64,000 nucleotides of DNA from Saccharina japonica (lineage: Eukaryota > Sar > Phaeophyceae > Laminariales > Laminariaceae): contig MEHQ01002356.1 in NCBI GenBank assembly GCA_008828725.1, positions 342,514 through 406,513 of the forward strand, written 5' to 3'. Below the pieces are notes generated by a model, which did not search any database, was not told the origin of the DNA, and saw only the letters and a list, made by a program, of their open reading frames with translations. Numbering within the stretch: position 1 is the stretch's first letter; each line of letters starts with the position of its first letter. Below are positions 10,407 to 20,510 of this stretch, piece by piece. The position numbers and the translations under genes are program-made.

Positions 10407-11441
10407 ATGCGCCATTGCTCCCATGACTCCTGTACAACGCAACCGAGTTTCAACTTCGAGGGCAACAAGATGGGCGCTTACTGCCGTCAGCATGCTTTGG
10501 ACGGAATGGTGCACGTCCGGAAACAGCGTTGCTCACATGACTTTTGCACTAAAACGCCTAGCTTCAATATCGAGGGCAGCAAGGCCGGGGTGTACTGCAA
10601 GCAGCACGCTTCTGGCGGAATGGTAGATGTCTGCAGCAGGCCTTGCTCCCATGGCTCCTGCACAACGAGGGCCAACTACAACGTAGTGGGCAGCAAGACG
10701 CCGGAGTACTGTAAGAAACATGCTGGGAACAGCATGGTTGACGTCCGTAACAAGCGTTGCTCATATGACTCATGCATGCTATCCCCTAGTTTTAATGTCG
10801 AGGGCAGCAAGACACCGGCATACTGCCGCGAGCATGCTGGGGACAGCATGGTGAACGTCCGTGTCAAGCCTTGCTCACAGGACTCATGCATGAGGATCCC
10901 GCACTTCAATGTCGAGGGCAGCAAGAAGGCGGCGTATTGCCGCCAGCATGCTGCGGACGGCATGGTGGACGTTGTCAGCAAGCGTTGCTCACAGGACTCT
11001 TGCATTAGGTTGCCGTTCTTTAATGTCGAGGGCAGCAAGACGGGGGCGTACTGTAGTCACCATGCTAAGACCGGTATGGTGGACATCCATAACAAGAACT
11101 GCTCCCACAGCTCCTGCCTTAAGCGGCCGGGGTGGGGTGTCCTGACCGATGGTGTGGCCACTACTTGCGCCAGCCATAAGAGCGATATCTTGGGCAGCCC
11201 GGTGGTCAGCTTCATGGCGATATGCAAGGTCAAAGGCTGTAACAAACGATCTCGGTGGGGACTCGGTGGCAAGCAGCCTAGCCACTGCGTTGAACACGGC
11301 CCGCTCCAGCATGGGCTAGTTCGTACTATCGGGACGGATAGTACCCGCAAGACGAATTGCCGCAGACCTTCCTACGGTGCCGTGAAGGGTCCCTCTTTTC
11401 AGGTTAAAGATGAGACTTTCGAATTGAAGCTTTTGCTTTGA
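10407..11441 (+). CDS. Gene A: EsV-1-7 repeat protein, 344 residues
   Basis: The protein is a chain of eight cysteine/histidine repeats. Six are canonical 38-residue units, C-X4-C-X16-C-X2-H-X12, typically CSHDSC...FNVEGSK..AYC..H..DGMVDV. Two C-terminal variants follow, the last having 15 instead of 16 residues between the second and third Cys. A tail with SYGAVKGPSF ends the protein. This is the EsV-1-7 family that includes Ectocarpus IMM, a regulator of early sporophyte development; the biochemical activity is unknown. The Cys/His pattern suggests metal binding, which is inference. The ATG at 10407 is chosen because the same ATG before the first repeat is present in all five copies. The open frame reaches back to 10224, but that part is not conserved in C, D and E. 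No signal peptide or membrane segment is evident. Confidence 0.85.
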   Translation: MRHCSHDSCTTQPSFNFEGNKMGAYCRQHALDGMVHVRKQRCSHDFCTKTPSFNIEGSKAGVYCKQHASGGMVDVCSRPCSHGSCTTRANYNVVGSKTPEYCKKHAGNSMVDVRNKRCSYDSCMLSPSFNVEGSKTPAYCREHAGDSMVNVRVKPCSQDSCMRIPHFNVEGSKKAAYCRQHAADGMVDVVSKRCSQDSCIRLPFFNVEGSKTGAYCSHHAKTGMVDIHNKNCSHSSCLKRPGWGVLTDGVATTCASHKSDILGSPVVSFMAICKVKGCNKRSRWGLGGKQPSHCVEHGPLQHGLVRTIGTDSTRKTNCRRPSYGAVKGPSFQVKDETFELKLLL

Positions 11442-12672
11442 GCCGTAGCACTTGAACAAGCGATTACAGTTGTGTATCCCGTCGAGGCGTTCGATTGCCG
11501 GAAGGAAGGGGGAGGAGTATTGTCCGCTCATAGCAGTTCTCACCTTGAAGGGTTTGCATTGAAGGAGGCGATCTTAAGGTTCGTGTTCACCATGTGACAG
11601 AGTTTTTTAGGCTCCTCGCTTGGGGGCTCTCCATGCTATCAGTAAGTTAAAAGGAACTTTTGTTACATGAACGGGGGTAACTTGATAAACAATTGCGTTT
11701 CCTATAGGTGCTAACGACAAATTTGGCGCAACAATAAGGCGTGCGTTACTTCAGTGGCTTGTTCCTGAATTGCGGAGTATACTAATAGTCGGCAACAGTC
11801 CGTAATTGTCAGTCATAAAACGCTCCAGCTTAATAATGCTACCCCTATATACATAGTAGCACGCGTCCGTTGTTGTTTTCGCCTTGTTTTTTTATACCTT
11901 TTCCTTAGAGGCGGGTTGGCAAACCCTCCTTATCTTTGTTTGGAGCCCTCCGAGCCTGGCGTGGTGTGAAGCAATCACAAAAGGAACACGCGGCAAATGT
12001 ATCCTAAGGCTAGGATATGGTTCAGCACAAGTCATGGGTGTAGCTTTCTGCTTTTTAGGAGACTGTTGCGTGGGAATTTCAACAGAGAAGCATGCCATCC
12101 GGGCGCAACAAACACCCCCGCGAAAAAACACTGAAGTGTAGACGACCACAAACCATGGTTGCTACGTGCTCGTGCGTAGTGCATGGTGCTGTTCGCTGCA
12201 ACACCGCGCCTCGATTTTTATCGGCGTTGGATTAGGGTGCTTGGTGAGCCTTGCCGGCGGCTCATTATATTCCCAAAGTCAGTTTTTGAGGGCTCAGGTT
12301 TGGGTGGGGTGAGGTCGCTGCTTCGTGTGGGATGAGGTCTGTGGTCCGGGTGGGATCAAGGTGCCAGGCGGGGGCAGGGTGCAATGTGTTTCTTTTCGTG
12401 CTGTTGGTGTGTTGACCAATGAAACATCCCGAAGTTTGGGTATTTGACCAATCAATGGGATGTGTCGAATGAGTGGTAAGCTCTACTGATGTCGCGGCCA
12501 TCGTTTTCTTTGGCTTCTAGCTAAAGCACCGAAGGAAGTGTCGATACTCATCACGCCTCCCGCCGCCCAATGGTAACCCCGAAACTGAATGCTGCAAATT
12601 CAGAGAACCGCCTGTTTCAACAAACTGGCTACCGCTCCTCTTGATTTCGTGTATGGCTGGTCTATTAGTAGG
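11442..12672 (+). repeat. 3' flank of gene A
   Basis: This matches the 3' flanks of B (16611-17870), C (21873-22900), D (34700-35640) and E (41176-42990), with a GGCTAGGATATGG motif and the CGTGGGTGAGG-like GC-rich part near 12300. It carries no conserved frame and is expected to include the 3' untranslated region. The flank continues at 13977 after the hAT insertion. Confidence 0.6.
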
Positions 12673-12680
12673 GTCACAGG

Positions 12681-13968
12681 TAAAGGTAGGACCCTGATTT
12701 CAATTACCCGGGTACCCGGCGGGTATACCCTTCAGGGTCCTACCCGTTTGACGGGTAGGGTCCGAGCTCATTACCCGCGGGTAGTCGGAGCCTTTAGGGT
12801 AATTGCGTCCCTGGGAACCGGGTACCCGGGTAATCGGGTACCGGCGGGTAAAATAGGTATTCCTGTTTCATTATACCTGTACAATATCTGTAGGAAACCC
12901 TTTCAAACCAAACACTCGCATACATTTCAGACCATACCCTCAACGAAGGCGTACACAGTGCGCACATTGCAGAATCGTCACTTTGTCACGCGGCACAGGC
13001 TGGGTGCAATGGGCCAGCAGGCGAGCAGTGGTCCCGCCGGCAAAGACGTTGCTGCCGCGGGGGGCGATCTTTCTGAAAAATCCTACGAACGAAAAATCTC
13101 GCCTGCACAAAGCGCCTGCGAAGGCGATGCGGACAGCAGCAGCGACTACGAAGACTCTGCGGGCTCCCGCTCGGACAACAACAGCAGCAGTGAAGGATCA
13201 GAAGAAGAAGATGGCGATGACTCCGTGAAAGAGATACCAGCGCCCGTGGGAAACCCGAAGGTCAATGATGGGGGTTCAGGTGCGGGTGGTACGGGCTCAC
13301 CTACTCCCAGTGCGCGGGCCCAAGCCCCGGGAGCCGTTCTCAAGGCGGTGTATTGATGTGTCTGTGTTCTTCACATGAAACCGTCATTTCTATCCGTGAT
13401 GTGCTATCAGTACTACCACATATATCATACCTGGAACAGTAATTCAGCAATACAGACTCGATAATTTGGTTGCTACAAGTAATATATTTTCAATATTATC
13501 ACTACTTCCGATATGCGATATGTAGCGGGTCGGAACATGTCAACCCACTGCAGTCTTCCTAAGGGGAGACCGTGAACCGTCGCCCCCATAGGCAATTCGA
13601 TAATACGTATTTGTAGGTTTTTCGCGAATTCAAACACATAATAACACGCCCGCGCAATGGAGCAACACACAAGGAGGCAACTTTAGGCGGCTTTTGTATC
13701 GAATCAGCAATCGAAATTGTTCGTACTGGTTGTTTGGGATACGTATAGAACAGTACTGTATCTTCCACATTATAAATTTGTTCTCGTGTCACTGCAACAG
13801 GGAGGAAAAGCTTAAAAAAATTTGCCGGGTACCCGGCGGGTACCCGGCGGGTACCCGTTTACCCGGGTACCCGCCAAACTGGCACTACCCGGCGGGTAGG
13901 GTAGGGTCCGGGCTCCAAAATTTGGCGGGTACCCGTTTTTGGCGGGTACCCGCAGGGTCCTACCTCTA
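12681..13968. mobile_element. hAT-type element 1, 1288 bp, non-autonomous
   Basis: Ends are TAAAGGTAGGACCCTG at left and the complement of TAGAGGTAGGACCCTG at right. An exact 8-bp target duplication GTCACAGG lies at 12673-12680 and 13969-13976. The gene B 3' flank near 17870 has the empty site. An 8-bp duplication with TAGAG-type ends is diagnostic of hAT transposons. Subterminal DNA is packed with ACCCGGGTACCC-type repeats, which in hAT elements can be transposase-binding sites; that role is inferred. The same ends and subterminal order recur in element 2. No catalytic domain is present. Confidence 0.88.
13009..13356 (+). CDS. Acidic Ser-rich open frame inside hAT element 1 (115 residues)
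   Basis: From the ATG at 13009 the frame encodes a Gly/Ala-rich start, a Ser/Asp/Glu-rich middle including SEEEDGDDSVKE, and a Pro/Ser-rich end. No domain is recognised. It sits just inside the left subterminal repeats, where a transposase would begin, and a similar Ser/Glu-rich start occurs in element 3 at 51139-51321. It may be the N-terminal remnant of a deleted hAT transposase gene. It could equally be chance low-complexity sequence. Confidence 0.3.
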   Translation: MGQQASSGPAGKDVAAAGGDLSEKSYERKISPAQSACEGDADSSSDYEDSAGSRSDNNSSSEGSEEEDGDDSVKEIPAPVGNPKVNDGGSGAGGTGSPTPSARAQAPGAVLKAVY

Positions 13969-13976
13969 GTCACAGG

Positions 13977-14335
13977 GATGCTTGCCAGGGTTTATGTTTA
14001 TTACATAGCAGAACATGTGATTCGTCCAGCGTGGCAGGATATTTCCTTCGGGAACATCCGGCGTCGAGCGCAAAGACTGCTGATACTTTCGGCAGGGTTG
14101 TCCATGTCGCGATTTGTTTTTGTCAATCTATCTGGTACACGCCTAACCCAGCAAACGTATTGTACAAGAGTAGATCATGCATGTTTCATGTCTCCCAACC
14201 AGCAACTATTTCTGCATGATACAGATCAGGAATCTCTCTGCCCTGAGATCGTGTCTAGATAATGGAAAGTGGGGGACGGTTGTGTGTGCGGTTTGTGGAT
14301 AGTTGGCTAAAACCTAAAAGTACAGAGGCAGTTTC
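13977..14335 (+). repeat. 3' flank of gene A, continued
   Basis: After the hAT element the flank resumes with the CAGGGTTTATGTTTATTACA motif, paralleling 17885-18057 downstream of gene B. It runs to TTTCTTAA, where the B-side TTAA element begins. In the B flank the same site is uninterrupted and continues as TTAACGGTAGGTGG. Confidence 0.65.
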
Positions 14336-14339
14336 TTAA

Positions 14340-15213
14340 GGGGCCCCTTCGGTGAAAAAAAAGAAAGAGTACTCAACACACGGCACCCTTCACACACAGC
14401 ACACAGAACACACCACACACAGCACACAGCACACATCACACACAGCACACAGGGACACTGGTGGGACTGCGATGGCATACTGGTGGCGAGCTACCGCTCG
14501 AAATTTTCGTCCTTTTTACAGCAGCAAATACCATTTCTGGTACAACACCATATCACTTACTCTTTACGGAATACGGCATAGCTCCAGTTCTAATGCTCAG
14601 ACCTGCTCCCGACCAACGTATAGCTTGTTAGTTACAGTCTCTAGGAGGTGTTGTAGCTCTTAGATCTGTTACGGAGAGCAGGCATTGCTGTATTTGCATC
14701 ACAAAACGAAAGTGCTCAGCAGAAATATGTTTTTGATCGTTTCAGAGCTCCTGTTTTTTATCTACACTTTGCTGTGGCCACGTAGGACGCCACGGACGGT
14801 CGGACTAGAGGCCCAGGTTGGTTTTTCTACTATTAATTGTGCTCGGCGTCCTCGTGCGACATCTGAGTTGAACCAGTATCAGCAGCCGGAGAACTGCCAT
14901 TTTCCAAATTCGTCTTGGGTACCAGAGGTATCGAAGTCGTTTTTGAGTAAGAGGTACTTTTCGTCATGAAAAAGGTGTCCGGTTGATCCGGCTCCTGAGA
15001 CAAAAAAAGGTTGCCCGTAACCTACGCTGTCTTAAAAGTTATCACAGGGAGTAGGCCTGAGCATTCAAACTGGAGAAATGTCGTTTACCGTAGAGCGAGT
15101 CATGAAAAGGTAGAACTTGTACCAGAAATTGTGTCGCAACTGAAAAAAACAAAAAAACGTTATTTGTTTTGCCGTGCTCTTACCAGTATATGTTTTGCCA
15201 CAAGGGGCGCGCC
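14340..15213. mobile_element. TTAA-site element at the A/B junction
   Basis: An 874-bp relative of the element at 9508-10268, flanked by TTAA at 14336-14339 and 15214-15217. The left end is GGGGCCCCTTCGGTGAAAA and the right end is the complement of GGCGCGCCCCTTGTGGCAAA. It includes a CACACAGCA microsatellite near 14390-14455. Its left flank is gene 3'-flank DNA whereas its right flank is gene 5'-flank DNA. It therefore sits exactly at a duplication junction rather than being a simple insertion. Confidence 0.75.
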
Positions 15214-15256
15214 TTAATCCACCGCCATTTTTTGTCAATGGTTGCGCGAATGACAG

Positions 15257-15337
15257 GTGTGTGCCGGGTTAGCCGAACTCGTCCTTGCTGTGTTTTACGC
15301 CCACTTGTAATCTGCCCAAGACGTTTCGTCTCCCCAG
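15257..15337 (+). other. Candidate 81-base intron before gene B
   Basis: Starts ACAG|GTGTGTGCC and ends TCTCCCCAG, equivalent to the segment before gene A. Confidence 0.4.
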
Positions 15338-15351
15338 CCTGGGGCGAGAGA

Positions 15352-16610
15352 ATGCGCTTGTGCTCCCATGACTCCTGCACAACGAAACCGAGTTTCAACT
15401 TCGAGGGCAACAAGATGGGCGCTTATTGCCGTCAGCATGCTTTGGACGGAATGGTGCACGTCCTGAAAATGAGTTGCTCACATGACTTTTGCACTAAGGC
15501 GCCTATTTTCAATATCGAGGGCAGCAAGGCCGGGGTGTACTGCAAGCAGCACGCTTCTGACGGAATGGTAGATGTCTGCAGCAGGCCTTGCTCCCATGGC
15601 TCCTGCACAAGGAGGGCCAACTACAACGTAGTGGGCAGCAAGGCGCCGGAGTACTGCCGCAAGCATGCTGGGGACAGCATGGTGAACGTCTATAACAAGC
15701 GTTGCTCATATGACTCATGCATGAGGTCTCCGAGCTTCAATGTCGAGGGCAGTAAGACGCCGGCGTACTGCCGCGAGCATGCTGGGGACAGCATGGTGAA
15801 CGTCCGTATCAAGCGTTACAGGACTCGTGCACGAGGCGCCCGAGCTTTAATTTCGAGGGCAGCAAGAAGGCGGCGTATTGCCGCCCGCATGCTGCGGACG
15901 GCATGGTAGACGTTGTCAGCAAGCGTTGCGCACATGACTCTTGCATTAAGAGGCCGTACTTCAATGTCGAGGGCAGCAAGACGACGGCGTATTGCCGCCA
16001 GCATGCTGCGGACGGCATGGTGGACGTTGTCAGCAAGCGTTGCGCACATGACTCTTGCATTAAGAGGCCGTACTTCAATGTCGAGGGCAGCAAGAAGGCG
16101 GCGTATTGCCGCGAGCATGCTGCGGACGGCATGGTGTACGTTGTCAGCAAGCGTTGCCCACAGGACTCTTGCATTAGGTCGCCGATCTTTAATGTCGAGG
16201 GCAGCAAGACGGGGGCGTACTGTAGTCAACATGCTAAGACCGGTATGGTGGACATCCATAACCAGCACTGCTCCCACAGCTCCTGCCTTAAGCGGCCGGG
16301 GTGGGGTGTCCTGACCGATGGTGTGGCCACTACTTGCGCCAGCCATAAGAGTGATATCTTGGGCAGCCCGGTGGTCAGCTTCATTGCGATATGCAAGGTC
16401 AAGGGTTGTAACAAACGATCTCGGTGGGGACTCAGTGGCAAGCAGCCTAGCCACTGCCTTGAACACGGCCCGCTCCAGCATGGGCTAGTTCGAACTATCG
16501 GGACGTATAGTACCCGGAGGGCGAGTTGTCGCAGACCTTCCTACGGTGCCATAAAGGGTCCCTCTTTTCGGGTTAAAGATGAGACTTTTGAATTGAAGCT
16601 TTTGCTTTGA
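15352..16610 (+). pseudogene. Gene B: EsV-1-7 repeat gene with a frameshift
   Basis: The layout is ten EsV-1-7 repeats and the usual C-terminal tail. Repeats 1-4 are in one frame. At about 15815 the cysteine pair opening repeat 5 is damaged by a net loss of four bases compared with gene A (TTACAGG where A has TTGCTCACAGG), and repeats 6-10 read in another frame. Upstream translation would stop near 15909. Repeats 6 and 7 (about 15930-16157) are almost identical at base level, marking a recent 114-bp tandem duplication. Apart from the shift the sequence is closest to gene A, including the tail ending in ELKLLL. Loss is recent or an assembly error is possible. Confidence 0.8.
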
Positions 16611-17049
16611 GCCATAGCACTTGGTGATCACAGTTTGGTAACCCGTCGAGGCGTTCGATTGCCGGAGGAAGGGGGAGCGGGGGGGGCATTGGCCTCTTAT
16701 AGCAGCTCTTACCGTCGTTTGAAGGGTTTGCATTGCAGCAGGCTATCTTAAGGTTGGGTTCACCATGTAACATACTTTCTGAGGCTCTTCGCTGGAGGAT
16801 CTCCATATTAAGAGTAAGTCAAAAGTTACTTTTGGTACATGTACAGGGGTAACTTGATAATCAATTGCGTTTCCTATAGGTGCTGACGGGTTTTTTTGGC
16901 GCAGCAACAATGCGTGCGTTACCACAGTGGGTTGTTCCTCTGAGTTGCGGAGTATTCTAATAGTCGGTAACAGTCTGTAATAGTCAGTCATAAAACGCTT
17001 CAGCCAAAAAAGTGGCACCCTTATCTATATAGTAGCATATGTCCATTTG

Positions 17050-17080
<31 letters not shown>

Positions 17081-18060
17081 TTTTTACCTGTTCGTTAGAG
17101 GCCGGTCGGCTAACCCTCCCTATATATGTTTGCAGCCCTTCGGGCCTGGCTCGGCGTAAAGCAACCACAACATAACATGCGACGAATGGATCTTGAACGC
17201 TAGGAGATGGCTCAGCACAAGTCGTGTGTGCAGCTTCCTGCTATGTAGGTGGTCGTTTGCATGGGAACTTAAGCTGAGCGAGATGGATGCGATCCAGTCG
17301 CGATACACACCCCCGCAAAAACATTGAAGTGTCGATGGCCACATACGTAAAGCCACGGTTGCTGCGTGCTGGTGCGTAGCGCATGGCGGTGTTTGCTGCA
17401 ACACCGCGCCTCGTTTTTATCGGCGTTGGGTCAGGGTGTTTTGGTAAGCCCTGATGACGGCTTTTTATGTCCCCAAGGCCATTGTTTGAGGGCTCAGGTC
17501 TGGGTGGGATCCTGTCGGTGGTTCAGGTGGGATGAGGTCTGTGGTCCGGGTGGGGTCATAATGCCTGGCGGAAGCAGGGTGTATTGGCTGTGTTTTTTGT
17601 GCTGGTGGTGTGTTGACCAATAAAACACCCCGAAATATAATTTTGACCAATCAATAGGATTTGCCGAATGAGTGGTATGCTCTACTGATATCGCGGCCAT
17701 CGTTTTCTTCGGTTTCTATCTAAAGCATCTAAGGAAGTGTCGATAATCATCACGCCTCCCACCGCCCATTAGGCACTTCGAAACCGAATCTTGCAAATTC
17801 AAAGAACCGCCTGTTTCAACGAATTGGCTACTGCCCCTCTCGATTTAGCTTATGGCTGTTCTATTAATAGGAACACAGGGTTTGCTTGCTAGGGTTTATG
17901 TTTACGATTGCATAGCAGAACATGTGATTTTTTGCATGATATTGGTCAGGAATCTATTTTACCTGAGATCGTATCTAGATCATGGAAGGTGGGGATCGGT
18001 TGTGTGTGCGGTTTGTGGATAGCTAAAACCTAAAAGTACAGAGGCAATTAGTTTCTTAAC
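16611..18060 (+). repeat. 3' flank of gene B
   Basis: Parallels the gene A flank but lacks the hAT insertion. A T-run with GTGTGT lies at about 17046-17085. The flank continues through TTTCTTAACGGTAGGTGG, the undisturbed version of the TTAA site used at 14336. No gene is seen. Confidence 0.6.
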
Positions 18061-19864
18061 GGTAGGTGGTCATCTACAGTAGATGGTCTACGATATCGTG
18101 ACCTTCCCGTTATGTGCGTGTACCTATATACAGCTTACATAGAGCATTCAGAACATTACACCGAAACACCCGACACGTGTCACGTTCGCGATGGCGGTGC
18201 CGAGGCTGATGAGGGGCGTTGTGACAACCTATCGGCAGCCGACTTCCTGCGGCATGATCGCAAAGGCTCCTTGTCAAAAACATCATTGTACTTCGTTATG
18301 CCGATCTTTTGCTCCGGCGTCTTAGGCTGATTTGGTCGTTTTTGGTTTTCCTGTTTCATTTTCCTTCTGAAGCCCCAGAGGGGCGAACTTTCTACGGCGG
18401 CTTAGGTACCAATATGGCGATAAGTCTCGTCTTCTAGATGTCTCGGTTGGTGTTGTATATCCCGGCCGCTTGCCCTAGATTTCGAAAGTTATTCGGCCGC
18501 CGTAGATGGGGCGTTGCGGACGCGGGCCTGACCTGACTGATCCTTTTGGTGTGCGATTTCCCTTACCAACCGGGGCACGGCTTGCACCAGACTAACCAAT
18601 ACAATAGCGACTCCAGGGGTAGATTTGAATCCCAGACCCACACTATCCTATATCCGAGGGGCGAAAAGGATATATACATTTTTTATACCTGTAAAATTGA
18701 TACTGACGAACCAAAAGCCAGGGATCAACATCCAATTTGTTTCGAGCCGGCCTCACAATGGAAATCTCGAACCATTTTGGTGTTTTCGAGCGCTGATCGA
18801 TTTCGACCACCGACCTCGCCCCCCCTGACCGTTGCTTTTCCGGAGCTTACCTCGCCGGCGACGCACCCCCGTGCCGAGAGGGACAGGCTAGAAGTGGGCG
18901 TGACGCTTGAATCTTGGCCGGCAGCATAGACCGTTTGCCGTGGAAATTGTATTATTTTCAGTTTGGTAAGTTGAAGCCACGCTTGTAGAGCCTTTCAAGG
19001 TGCGGGACCCAGCAGCAAACACCTCGAATCTCAAGTTCATCATGATTCAGACGACGGGGAACGTGTAGCATACCAGTGCATACACGCACGACCGAAATAA
19101 CACACCAAGCTTGCAAAATATGAGTTTCGACGAAACACGGTGTGCTTTTTATATTTTTCTCTATACGTACCGATACTGAAAGTGAGTGACTGCAAGTCCG
19201 ATTCCCCGTTAGTGTTGTGGCAGTTTTGAGACAAGCTGCAGTACACGCAGGTTACATGGTGAGAACGTACGTGTTACTGTACCTGTACGAGCACGATTAC
19301 GTTCGTGTGATACTCGATCTCGATCTTCTAGAATTGACCATTCAATATTCCCGATCTCCAACCCCAGCCTTCCAAATTTGATATAAGCAAGTCAATTCAA
19401 CTCTCTTGGCATTACTTTAATGTGTCCTTCCTTTCCATACACATGTATCTCATGCATTTTATGTATGTGTGCATTTATGCACCTACCATTTTGAATATTG
19501 TTTTTACGTGCTATCATGTCGAATCTGACATTTGGACCTCCTGTCCCGTCGTGCCCGAAGCATGGGTGGTGCCGGCTAATGTCGGCACCATCGATGCGGA
19601 GCCCTTGTATGTATGTATGTATTTTCTTTCCTCCGTGTTTTTGTTTGTTTTGTCCCCACAAACTCGCCTTATTCCACGCCCGCAGACGCTGCTTTACGTA
19701 AGTGCCTCTGGCCTCTACTATTGCTTTGCTTTCGACGTTTTAGTTTTAGTTTTGTTCTTCGTATATTTTTGGCGAGCGTATGCTTTTGGAATGCATGGTG
19801 AAATGTCATGACAAAAACCCCTATACAATATATACCTGGTAGTATATACACCTATTTATATACT
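18061..19864 (+). other. Upstream DNA of gene C unit
   Basis: The 18180-18600 part matches the gene A unit (6940-7080 joined to 8405-8660) and 62130-62290. The rest, about 18650-19600, is unique in the window and shows only short open frames. From 19600 similarity to the region before gene A resumes. No gene is supported. Confidence 0.45.
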
Positions 19865-20417
19865 GCTCATACATACAACGGCATTGGTTACACACTGACT
19901 CACGCACGCACGTGTTTAGGGTACTTGGAGATAGTGTGGGAGATACTCTCCAGTAGCTAGTGGATGCAGCCAAGTTTAAACGCTGAATGCGAGAATGGAA
20001 ATTGACAGGACGCCCTGAGTAGCTACCAGACCACATATTTTTGTAGCCAGAGTAGTCAGGTTCACAGTTGTGTGCGTGCAGACTACGTACAGGAGCATTG
20101 TACGTACTAAAAAAGCGAGCAGGGTGTGGTGCTCTGTGAAGTGGTGCCAATAATGGTGCCGAGGAGAACTGTACCTGGTAATAGGTTTATTAGTCTATTA
20201 TCAGGCAAGGTAATAGCAGACTACCTGCAGTAGAAGTACTGATATTCGGCGAAGGCAAGCACCAGGCCATGGTTCGAACCATTCGATTCCAATTGTTTCG
20301 AGCGCTCCGCGTCAAAATGGCTTCATTACGTAGGAGGAAATACGATGGCAGCGCCAGTTGCTGCCGGAAGACTCTTAACCCACCGTCATTTTTTGCCAAT
20401 GGTTGCGCGAATGGCAG
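19865..20417 (+). promoter_or_regulatory. Conserved 5' flank of gene C
   Basis: The uninterrupted form of the shared 5' flank, including AGGAGGAAATACGATGGCAG near 20333 and CTCTTAACCCACC, the empty TTAA site. An open frame begins at the ATG at 20345 but is out of frame with the repeat protein whether or not the 81-base segment is removed, so it is at most an upstream reading frame. Confidence 0.4.
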
Positions 20418-20498
20418 GTGTGTGCCCGGTCAGCCGAGCTCCTGGTTGCTGTGTTCCACGTCTAGTTGTGATCTGCCCGAGGCGTTTCGTCTCCCCAG
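20418..20498 (+). other. Candidate 81-base intron before gene C
   Basis: Starts GCAG|GTGTGTGCC and ends TCTCCCCAG. The frame leading into the first repeat has a TAG inside it, so it must be untranslated or spliced. Confidence 0.45.
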
Positions 20499-20510
20499 TC
20501 TGCTGCGAGA

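Noticed and set aside
12589-13008. The first 140 codons of the frame running into the hAT element
   Set aside because: The frame begins outside the element and crosses its end and subterminal repeats, so only the part from 13009 could be meaningful.
15816-16481. Long minus-strand frames inside the EsV-1-7 genes (also 39892-40569)
   Set aside because: The 114-bp repeat is a multiple of three, so one open antisense frame is repeated with each unit. The sequence has no domain and mirrors the sense repeats.
20333-20350. AGGAGGAAATACGATGG as a bacterial-type ribosome binding site and start
   Set aside because: The context is eukaryotic, the frame does not join the repeat protein, and the ATG is lost before gene D.
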